Source: Adiantum capillus-veneris
Lineage: Eukaryota > Streptophyta > Polypodiopsida > Polypodiales > Pteridaceae
Length of the DNA stretch: 64,000 nucleotides
Direction: 5' to 3'
NCBI GenBank assembly: GCA_014529385.2
Contig: CM043963.1
Location: 94,019,412 to 94,083,411 of the forward strand
Shown here: positions 23,571 through 32,103 of the stretch, in pieces
Position numbering within the stretch: position 1 is the stretch's first letter
Layout: every line of letters starts with the position of its first letter
The notes under the pieces: model-generated
What the model was told of the DNA's origin: nothing
Database searches by the model: none
Seen by the model: the letters and a program-made list of their open reading frames with translations, nothing else
Translations under genes and position numbers: made by a program

Positions 23571-24905
23571 TTTAATGCAGGTATAGATAATGATGAGTTT
23601 CTTTCTTCTTTGTCACCCCAGCAGAGGTAGTGGTACAAGGATTGTCATCGCTCTGGAGCACCATCACGCGTTCCTACTTCTTTAGCATCTCCCTCTGTTT
23701 CGGAGCATTCAGCGCGCTCCGAAGCTTCGGTGTCGACGAGACAATCTTCACACTGGTCTAGACACCGACACTCTAGTCGTGGCGGTGGCAGTTGTTGTGG
23801 GGATGCCGCCGCCGATGCCTCGAGACCACCTCGTGTTCAACGAGTCTCTTTACCTTCCCCTTCTTTGCCCGCCCCCACACCAGCCACGGCATCGCCATCT
23901 ATGCTAGGTTTTGCATGGCTAACGGCCGTTCCTAGTAGCTATACACCACTATCTACTCCTTTGGGAGTCACCCTAGTTGACACTCCTCGCTTTGGGCCCC
24001 AGACTCCAGTGGAGACACCTGGCATCCATAGCCCCATCGACACGTCTCTAGAGCTCCCTGTCGGGACACCCAAGTTCACACGTCATCGGCTAGAGGGCTT
24101 GCCTTACTCCGTTGACTTCAGCGGCGGCATCATCTTGGATGATGAAGGCAAGAAGGTGATCTCGTGCATGCGCGGTCTTTGCTCTGAGGTGTTTAGACAC
24201 TACATACTAAACAACTGGAGTGAAGTAACAAGTGACTTAAAAGGCAGAGTCATCAGCATGCTGCATGACGAGTTTCTCGTTTCAACATGGGAACCGCTTC
24301 AATGAAGACCCGATGAAGGTTCGAATGGGCGAATACTGCAAGCACAAGCGTTCTAAAGTGCAAAAAGCAATAAATCATGGGTGGAACATACCAGATTGAA
24401 TGGCCAAAGAAGATTGGAAGAATGCGAAGAAAGCAACGCACGAGAATCCTGACAAGTGGAAGCAACAAAAGGGGGCAGCCAAAGCACGAGTGGAGGCAGA
24501 GAGCTCGCACCACTTGGGGACCAGTGGGTGGGCATCATTTGAGGCCGTTTTTGTAAGTGTTTTTGCATTGCTCTTTAGGTTTGATAGTTTAGTGTTTAGT
24601 GGTTTTTAAATTCTAACATAATGGATTCTTTGTATGTTTTGACAGTGGTCGATGACAGGACGTGACACCACACCGTATGAGCGCGTGTACACAGGCAGGA
24701 AGGGCTTAAATGCCCTGATGACATTCTGAGTTCTCGCGGAGGCATGGTTAGTATTAGGGTTTACTCTTTTCTATTTGTTGTATTGTTTTGTAAATTATAT
24801 GTTTATACTTACAGAAAGCTGTCTTATTGTTCTTTTTTGCAGAATCTGACAGATACGCCGCTTGGACACGATGAGACGTCTGATTAGATGACGCCAGTCT
24901 AGCCA
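23571..24905 (+). pseudogene. CACTA second gene (plant transposase-24/TNPA-like)
   Basis: After an acceptor-like TTTAATGCAG (ending about 23580) a serine/arginine-rich start is followed by a proline/threonine-rich region (23730-24100). A conserved domain then reads VISCMRGLCSEVFRHYILNN and VISMLHDEF. After a frameshift near 24300 come CKHKRSKVQKAI and HENPDKWKQQKGAAKARVEA, then GTSGWASFEAVF up to a GTAAGT donor at 24553. An acceptor ending near 24645 leads to MTGRDTTPYERVYTGRKG. This arrangement is usual for the second CACTA product. Confidence 0.7.
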
Positions 24906-25339
24906 TAGCTAGATAGCATTAGTTTCCTTTTGTCATAGCATATGTATCATGAGATGACGTGTATACGTCTTTTGTAGCTATTGGAAAACCATGTATATTT
25001 TCTCAATAATGACAATGATGTTGTAACTATTACATTTGCAAAGTTTAACAATCAAGTGATTTTGCCTATGATGTGTGCAATTGTCATAGATTTACTTTCT
25101 TCAATTTACTTTTGTCAGTTTTGTATCTTTATTCTACAAACAATACTATGGATGATGGAGTTAATGGTTATATTTTCTTGTGGGTGACTACTTTGGGTCT
25201 ATACCTAAGCTTGCACGTACTTTCTTTCAAAGGTGAATCTGGGCTTATCTTGGATTCATTTAGGTTTCATCTATTATTGAAACATTCAACATGGTTGATG
25301 GGTGGCAAGGTAGGGCATTGAATTCCTTGCCACCAAAAT

Positions 25340-25599
25340 TTTTTACTCTCGGGCATCTCTATAAGCGTCGCTATATAAGGCTCTGCAGTGTCGTTATAAA
25401 CGTCGCTATAGGTAGCCTGTAAGCGTCGCTATGGTTGTTGCTATATGCGTCGCTATATTAGCGACGTCCATAGCGACCCTTAAAGAGACGTTCCCATATT
25501 GACGCTTTTAGCAACAGTCTTAGCAATGCCGAGGAGTATAAAAACCCAATGTATTTTCGTCGCTAGTAGCGTCACAAGTGCACACAACCTCTTGTAGTG
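25340..25599 (+). repeat. CACTA subterminal repeats and 3' terminal repeat
   Basis: The motif GCGTCGCTAT or its complement ATAGCGACG occurs at least seven times in both orientations between 25365 and 25575. The run ends at CTCTTGTAGTG (25589-25599). Subterminal arrays of this kind bind the element's own protein in En/Spm. Confidence 0.85.
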
Positions 25600-27150
25600 T
25601 TAGAAGTTATTTTGGATAAGGATCAAATTGAGGATTTTAAATCTTCAACTTACTCAAATCAACAATATGGAGTCTTCTTCAAACCTTGATGTTACGGAAG
25701 GTGTCTTGAATGATGTTGTTGTCATGCATGATTTTTATGATGTTGGTGGTTTTACAAATTCAGTCAAGCAGATTGGAAGTCCATCATTTTTCAATGAAGT
25801 TCAGTTTCCTGATGATATTCTTGATTATTTGTACCAAGTTCCTGTTATCAATGGTTTTGTTGATGCCAAGGAGATGGTTTTGACTGATGATTATGCAAGC
25901 CTTTTGCAAGTTCTTGATGATGGTGACATGGGTTTTCCTGAAGATGGTTCTGCATTCCTATGTGATGTTGCTGATGGAGGAGATGATGTTGATATTCTTA
26001 TATCTCATTGGTTTTATGTCTTCATGCTTGATGACACAAGGGAAGTTTTTCAGAAAGCAGAAGGCAAAAGTTTTCAGTTTCAGGGAGATATCACTGATTA
26101 GAGAGATTTGCAGGTACAAAGTGGATTTCTTTATGTTTTTGAGAGGGGATGTGATCAAGCCATCTTGGTGGTGTTTTTTATGTGTGAAGGAGAGTTCAAC
26201 CTATTATTTTTAAGCCTTGAATTAGATCAGTTTGATGAAGAAGCAAATCAATTTTGGTGTTTCCTGAATCAGAATTTTCAGGATAATCAATTGTTTTGGC
26301 ATACAGAGTCTAAATCAGGTTTCGTAGTGTTTCATCTACATGCAGAGATATTGGATATGTTCAAGAGGTAGTGTCTAATGGTTGCAAAGTTTGCATCCTA
26401 CCTTGAATATTTCTTCAATGTTTTTGAAGAGAAACCTGAACCTAACCTTGAACTTGAACCTGAACCTAAACCTGAACCTGAACTTGAACCTACTAATGTG
26501 TTCAGTAAGCCATACCAGATCTTTGTTGAAGAAGAGGCTAAGGAAGAAAATTTGTTGTTGCAGAAGAAGTTCACTGAATTGAAAGATCATTTTATACATT
26601 TGAAGTATAAGGGGGAACAATAGGTTCATCACCAACCTGAACTAGAGGGTGTTGAATGCGAAGTGATAGTGATGGATAATGTAGATCGGGAAGTTCAAGA
26701 GCAATTAATTGAAGATATAGTTCCAGTCTCACAGGACATGAGAATGAGGTAGAGCATCTACATGTTGGGGAGGCATTATTCACTATCGAGGAAGTGTTGG
26801 GTAAGAACATTGAAGAACATACAATGGTTGAGATGGAAGTAAGTATTGACGCAAAGGAAGAAGCAAAGGAGGAGAATTTGTTATAGCAAAAGCAGTTGAT
26901 GAACTAAAGCAACAGTATGAGGAGTTGAAGAAGCAATTGGAGCAACAAAAACATTATCAACCTAAACAATTGCATACTCAAAGTGATACTGTAATGCTAG
27001 AAGCAATTGAAGCTGAAGTGGATACAATATTTGGTAAATATGGTAAGGAAACTGCAACACAAGGGGAAAGTTCAAAGCAGCCTGAAGTTAAAGATCATGT
27101 TAATGTTGAAATTTCTGATCAAGGGATGGGTTCTCACAATGTTTGAGAAA
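25600..27150 (+). pseudogene. Broken acidic, coiled-coil coding region, not recognised
   Basis: Directly after the CACTA end, several plus-strand frames (25628-26101, 26108-26371, 26378-26623, 26925-27146) read like one protein broken by single stops and frameshifts. It has an acidic start, a Phe/Leu-rich middle and a Glu-Pro repeat (PEPNLELEPEPKPEPELEP, about 26435-26495). Glu/Lys/Gln-rich coiled segments follow (EEEAKEENLLLQKKFTEL). I do not recognise the family. A retrotransposon-associated frame or a decayed host gene are both possible. Confidence 0.35.
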
Positions 27151-27690
27151 CATTGCCCACCAAGTGTGCTAGGTGTTAGTGCCTAATGTGTCAGGGCACC
27201 TACTTTTGGATTGTAACTAAGGTCTTAGCTTTAAGCTTAGGGGTTTGTTTACACAAGGGCTTTATGCCTAGGTAGTTTTAAACATTCGAATGGTCTTATG
27301 GTGTGTAGTTATTTTTCGGATGTTAGGGACATGCAGTTTTGGCGGTTCCTTGTAGTCGTATTGTTTTTTTGCTCTAAAGTTCAATGGTGATGATGAACAT
27401 ACAGTGAATGCAGTATTGTCTTATCCTTAGTATGGTGTTTCTTCTTCATCTACTCTGCATTTATGTGATTAAATGTACAGTCTCCTGCCTCTTTATCTTT
27501 ATACTGCATCATTCTTGAATTAATTACCTATTAGGGTTTTGAGTCCCTAACATGAATGAGCTCGGTGTTCAGACGCACAATATCATCAAATTGGGCCACA
27601 ACCAGTTTTGCCTCAAAGACTTGAAGAGTCGTAGACTTCCGTCAACCAAAACATATTACAAGCTACCATTCTGCCGACAACCATCTGTAT
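27151..27690. other. No gene seen; LTR-like segment inside
   Basis: Non-coding. It holds the 232-bp TG...CA segment listed separately. Confidence 0.4.
27321..27552. repeat. LTR-like segment with 10-bp inverted ends
   Basis: It begins TGTTAGGGAC and ends GTCCCTAACA, a perfect 10-base inverted repeat with TG...CA. Flanking five-base sequences do not match (TCGGA and TGAAT). It could be one LTR of the element that contributed 25.6-27.15 kb, or chance. Confidence 0.35.
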
Positions 27691-28545
27691 CTTTTTTTTG
27701 CCATACTCACTCTACAAAGTGAGTTATAATATATTAATCCAAAAAAAAAATCCAATCCATGCTCATACATATTGAGCCATGGCTTCAAAAATACAAAGGG
27801 ACCATGTTCCACAATTTCAACATAACAATCCCTGCTCAATAGTCCAACCAAGGCTTCCAAAAACGAATAGTGTCATTCCAAGAAAACATGGGAGCCACCC
27901 ACCCCATCATGACCTAACTTAGCATAACATCGAGTACAACGAAGGGACAAAGAGAGATCTGGGTGAACAACTCGGCTACCACTGGAAAGTTGGTTCCTAT
28001 CACAAACCATATGTCCTCCAAGGCGTCCTCCAAGGCGAACACACAGAGCCACATAATAAGTCTGTACTAGATGGAAAGGAGGGCAAAGCCATAAAATTTC
28101 CATCACCGTCCCGTGAGGACTAGAAGCACATCAAAAGATAGAGTTATCGAACGCCGAGAAAGATGGCACCATCCCAAGCATAAGGCAAAAGGGCATCGAG
28201 TGTTGCCACCAAGTGCCGGGTGTCTGCCACCCATCTAACACCTGTCGTCCGACATGAGCGCATGCTGTCAATCTTCCCCTCGAAGGAGGGGCGGGAGGGC
28301 AGCCTCTCCCAGAAAGCAAGAAATGGGGGGGGGAGCAGGGGCAAGAGGGCGAGGTTGAAGGACCCTCCCACCCAAGGAAAACCCAACCCCTCATGACAAA
28401 TCCCTCTCCCCTCAAAATCCACCCGCCCAGCCTGAGGTGATGTACTTTCGCCCTGTCATAAAGCACCTAGAAGCCCCCCACTCGCGTGCATCTTGCGGGC
28501 TGCAAAACTAAAAACTCCCCTTCTCCCCACAATCCTAGTAAGTTT
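27683..28545 (-). mobile_element. LINE 3' region (copy C)
   Basis: On the minus strand it ends TTAATATATTATAACTCACT, an imperfect palindrome arm GTGAGT and an A-run (27690-27698). The GC-rich part (28140-28500) contains TTGGTGGCAACACTCGATGC, similar to TTGGTGGCATGAGTCGATCC of copy A at about 1290. No intact coding frame remains. Confidence 0.5.
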
Positions 28546-28587
28546 TTCTATCACTAAGTAGAGGTTGATGTCGACAACTGTCTGCAT

Positions 28588-29035
28588 CTTTTTTTTGACC
28601 TCTCAATCGTGAGTCTTTGTATTATAATGTCACCAAGAAATATACAAATTAGCCTCAAGCTCAAGTCGAGCCTTGAGGGCCAGAGGGTTATATCCGAGCT
28701 TAGTAACAAGTACCTAGTAATGTACTATTGCGAACAGTTCAATCCTTTACGAAGCACGGCTTGATCGGATGGTGAGGGTCACCCTAAGCCACTCATCCGA
28801 GTTATGTCTTTTACTTACCACATATATTAACTCCTTCCTTTCTTGTACAATCTCTGAGAAGCTAGCCACAAAGAGGTCGCTATCAAAGACACGATAGTTC
28901 TTGGCCTTCCAGATATTATTGAAAAAACAGTATCAGACAATTTGAGTACAGATTAGAAGTGCAGAACTTCGAAATTGTTTGCCACGAAGGCACAAATCCT
29001 TCTTGAAAAAACAACCATATGCATCTTAAGAACAA
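28588..29035 (-). mobile_element. LINE 3' fragment (copy D)
   Basis: The part at 28840-29030 matches the zf-RVT end of the LINE at 15720-15905, for example around TTCTTGTACAATCTCTGA, AGTATCAGACAATTTGAGT and AGTGCAGAACT. The minus-strand end has ATTATAATACAAAGACTCAC, the palindrome region and an A-run at 28589-28597. It is 5' truncated. Confidence 0.65.
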
Positions 29036-29265
29036 CAAAGCTAGTGCTCGAATTAAATTGTTGTCTAAAAACATGAAAAAACCTGTGCATGACTTTTTTT
29101 GAGATGAATTAACTAGATATGAAGGGCTTTACACAAAATTATTAAAATTTTGTAGGTTTTCTCAGCTTTGACTTCAAACTTAGATAGAACAATTTGTGGG
29201 TGGGGCTACACTAAACTTTGAGCACTCAACAAAAAAATCACAAACGCTCCACGAGAGTGTCTGAT
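29036..29265. other. No gene; one copy of a dispersed motif
   Basis: It contains the dispersed GGTGGGATTACACTAAA-type motif (29182-29230) and its upstream neighbour, which together resemble 58010-58110. Confidence 0.5.
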
Positions 29266-29767
29266 CACTATATGGCACGGCTCTAACCAGGGGGATCTAG
29301 GGCCCAAATTTGGGGGAGCGAGGCGGTTTTTATCTCGGCCGTCGGATCACGCAGTGAACTGGGGTGAACTCGGGGTGAACTAGGGGTGAACTCGGGGCAA
29401 AAATGGCACCCCGAGTTCACTCTTAGTTCACCCGCGTCGCGAGGTGTGGGTTGAACCTGGGACGTCTCGGTTGCCACACAAATGCCCTACCACCAGGCTA
29501 GCGCACCTCGTTGTCCATGTTGGCATGGCACATGATCATACTCTAGTTTAGGCACCCCTAGTTCACCCTTAGTTCACCCTTAGTTCACCCCCAGTTCACC
29601 CACCTCAAGCTTACCCGCCCCTAGTTCACCATTAGTTCACCCTTAGTTCACCCCCAGTTCGCTCACCCCTAGTTCACTGCGTGACCCGACGGCGGAGATT
29701 AACGCCGCCTCGCATCCCCAAATTTGGGCCCTAGATCCCCTCTGACCCAGAGCCGTGCCATATAGTG
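29266..29767. mobile_element. TIR element with a TTCACCC minisatellite and tRNA-like core
   Basis: The left arm 29266-29360 pairs with the right arm 29671-29767. Both outer ends read CACTATATGGCACGGCTCT and contain CTAGGGCCCAAATTTGGGG and CACGCAGTGAACT. The interior carries many copies of a CTTAGTTCACCC-like 12-mer in the right half and its complement GGGGTGAACT in the left half. A 71-base tRNA-like sequence sits between. No target duplication is visible (flanks GAT and ACG). There is no coding capacity, so it would be non-autonomous. The CACTA-like start does not prove CACTA membership. Confidence 0.75.
29440..29510 (-). other. tRNA-like sequence (pol III box pattern)
   Basis: On the minus strand it starts CGAGGTG and ends CACCTCG, a perfect 7-bp acceptor-like stem, and spans 71 bases. 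It has TAGCCTGGTGGTAGGGC as an A-box-like stretch and GGTTCAACCCA as a B box. The T-arm does not pair well, so I call it tRNA-like rather than a tRNA gene. Confidence 0.55.
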
Positions 29768-29835
29768 ACGAGGACGGCAGTGGGATCAATGGTGGTTGAG
29801 GACTCGTGCGGATCTTGAGGCAATTGGATCCTCAT

Positions 29836-30250
29836 GATTAAGTAACACATAGCTTCTTTTTTTTTGGGGGGTTGGGGGGGGGGGGGGGGGGTTGGATCAA
29901 GGGCCGGGAAGTCCACGCATGAAGGTGAGATCATAGTCGGACATGTCAAATAAAAAACTAAATCCGGCCATGAATTAAACCTCCTATACCCGGACAATGC
30001 TTGTTGGTTTACAATAAAAGGTCATAAAAGTGGGGAGGGGTACAACATGCGTGCGCGGGTGAGATGGCTAGCCCATGTGCCGTCAAACTTGGGGTGCAAG
30101 GTTGTGGGTTCAAAATCGGGTGGCGGAGCCCTAATTTTTTGCATTGTCCGGGTTTAGCCTCGCGTCGATTTTCGTGATGCCCAGGTTTATAGCCCACGTC
30201 AGACTTTCGGGCTGTGAATTCCCCCCTTTAATGCTATGTGTTACTTAGTG
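29836..30250. mobile_element. 415-bp TIR element, tRNA-like core (copy 1)
   Basis: The ends are TAAGTAACACATAGC (29839-29853) and GCTATGTGTTACTTA (30233-30247), a perfect 15-bp inverted repeat. The right end extends to CACTAAG. The interior matches copy 2 (GATCAAGGGC-GGGAAGT and CAAAT-AAAAACTAAA). A tRNA-like stretch lies at 30051-30126 with GATGGCTAGCCC and GGGTTCAAAATCGGG. There is a long G-run near its left end (about 29866-29892). Confidence 0.7.
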
Positions 30251-30334
30251 TTGTGGCAATTGGATGGCCTCAAAAAACTGACGAATTGACCCCACAACAG
30301 CATGTTCATGTGCCAAGGATGTCCCATCCCTCAA

Positions 30335-30745
30335 CACTAAGTAACACCCATATTTAAGAGGGGGGCTAATGGGATCAAGGGCGGGGAAGTTCAAGCACGA
30401 AATCCGGGAGATCACAACCGCAATAGTCAAATCAAAAACTAAACTTGGACGGGCACTAAACCTGGACAACCTGGGGAATGCATGTCACCTCACAATATAG
30501 GGTCATAAAAACCATTAGGTATACATGATGTGTGCATGGGTGAGGTGGTTAGCCTATTTGATCCTCAACTCGGACTGCAAGGGCACCGGTTCAAATCTCG
30601 CAGTGCACCTCGTTTTTCTCGTTGGTCGGGTTTATTGCGCCCTCTTTTGTGTGACCGTGTTTAGTGTGCCTCGAGATCCAACCCCTCAACCCAGACCGTC
30701 GATCCCATTACTCCACCCCGCATTAAAGATGGGTGTTACTTAGTG
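30335..30745. mobile_element. 411-bp TIR element, tRNA-like core (copy 2)
   Basis: The ends are CACTAAGTAACACCCAT and its complement (30335-30351 and 30729-30745), 17 bases. The tRNA-like stretch is at 30530-30608 with GGTGGTTAGCCT (A-box-like) and CCGGTTCAAATCTCG (B box). Direct repeats of TGCCAAGGATGTCCCAT occur on both sides, at about 30311 and 30744, the left one separated from the end by seven bases. Confidence 0.7.
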
Positions 30746-31739
30746 CCAAGGATGTCCCATGGGCAAATTAGTGAGTGTTATATTAAGGCTAGGTTCAGAG
30801 AGGGCGGTGGTAGAAGGTGTATGAGTCCTAGTTGGCGCGTATTCATTGGGCGAAAAAATCAAGCTTCTTTTCTGAACCTACCCACAATCGCCCCGTCCTC
30901 CCTGGAAGAGAGCCTCTACTACGCTCTTTTCCAATGCAAAACACGGAGAGGATAGATCAAGCTTTGTCCAACGCCCATGTGACTAGTATTATAACCATTG
31001 AACTACGCCCTATTGGACGTTAGAAAAACGCATCATTAATATCGTATTTGTTGCATCCGTATGGTCTGAATAGAAGAGAGGGAGGTAGCAAACATGCACA
31101 ACATTGCCGGTGGCCTCCTCTAAACCTGCCCTAAACCGTTGCGAGGGAGGCTAAACTCGGACAAATCCAAGGGTGTTGGTGCGTTTTGATGTTTGAGCCG
31201 CAGTTCTTTGTCGTAGATCGTACCGCTCCTTATAGCCGGTGGGAGCTAGTACTTGGTAATACTCAAGGCAAAGGAATGAAGACAAAAAACTAGGCCTAGT
31301 CCAATAAGAAATCGTGATGCTTGCTTAAAATTTCTGTGAGATAGTGACTCACTGAGTGCAATAATCAATTGCTTGTGGAGATATCCTTTAAGCTCGCCGC
31401 TAGACCTGTGTAGCAGCAGGGTGCAGGTGGGATTCTGGGAAGTCGCCGACCACGCTGGTACATCGCTACCTTCCCCCTACAAGCTTTTGCAGAGATTGGA
31501 GACCCACCCGCGCCCGCTCCTCTCTCGCATTCTCCTTTCTTAATGTCCAAAAAAGCGAGTGCAACTCCCAGCTAACGTCTGCAGCACGCCGTCCTTCATA
31601 TTCCCCTCTCCCTCCCGGCTCTCAAGTCTCACGGGTAATAGTCAAGACGCTGTTGCCCCCCATTTGATTATATCCACATGCACCACACGCTTCTAATTCC
31701 TCTTCTTCGCCCACTTCTTTTTAAGCGTCATCCTCTCAA
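30746..31739. other. Upstream intergenic region of the host gene
   Basis: No coding sequence is recognised. A weak tRNA-like A-box stretch occurs on the minus strand near 30985-31010 without a good B box. From about 31550 the sequence becomes pyrimidine-rich, as in plant promoters and leaders. Confidence 0.4.
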
Positions 31740-32103
31740 TCCGCTTCCTTTTGTACATAAATCTTCGCCCCAATATTTTGTCTCATCTTTGATCCATCCA
31801 TCTGCACAGAAATAATCGCAATTCTTTCTCTTGATTTCACTCAGATTTCTTTCTGTAAACCTTTGTTAATCTCGGTATCATCTTCTTTAATCCCCATCAT
31901 TAGTGCACAAGGATTTCTCTGTTTAATCACGAGGATTAGTGGAGATTTATTCACAAGGATATCTGTTTTAGCTTCCCCTCAGAGCCCATTTCTATTTGGG
32001 TATGTACATTTCTTAGCACATATACATACTAGATTGATCAAGGTTTTCATTGTTTTGGCAGTGAAGGCTCAATAGGGCCTTTCTTGACAAGCAGAGAGCC
32101 CTA
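31740..32103 (+). promoter_or_regulatory. Probable promoter/leader with a candidate 62-bp leader intron
   Basis: Pyrimidine-rich sequence leads to the start codon. TTTGG|GTATGT at 32000 and TTTTGGCAG ending at 32061 are good donor and acceptor sites and would excise 62 bases from the leader. That is short for a plant intron, so this is tentative. No clear TATA box was identified. Confidence 0.35.

Larger units (their letters stand above)
21452..25599 (+). mobile_element. CACTA (En/Spm) transposon, 5' end missing
   Basis: The element carries the C-terminal part of the TNP2-type transposase (DUF4218, DUF4216), a second gene related to the plant transposase-24/TNPA group, a subterminal repeat region and the 3' terminus. 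Its last bases, CTCTTGTAGTG, are the complement of CACTACAAGAG, the standard plant CACTA end. Transposase order and strand agree with this terminus. The left side begins abruptly after a (GA)n tract and no left CACTA end is visible. The three bases after the end are TTA. Confidence 0.85.

Noticed and set aside
27321-27552. Solo LTR
   Set aside because: TG...CA with 10-bp inverted ends, but the flanking bases do not match and no second copy exists here. It is listed only as LTR-like.
29266-29300. CACTATATGG as proof of a CACTA element
   Set aside because: The start resembles CACTA, but no 3-bp target duplication is visible, the second motif CAAG is missing and the arms are 95 bp long. I kept it as an unclassified TIR element.
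30960-31022. tRNA gene on the minus strand (GTAGTTCAATGGTTATAATA)
   Set aside because: The A-box-like part is good, but there is no B box, T-arm or acceptor stem.
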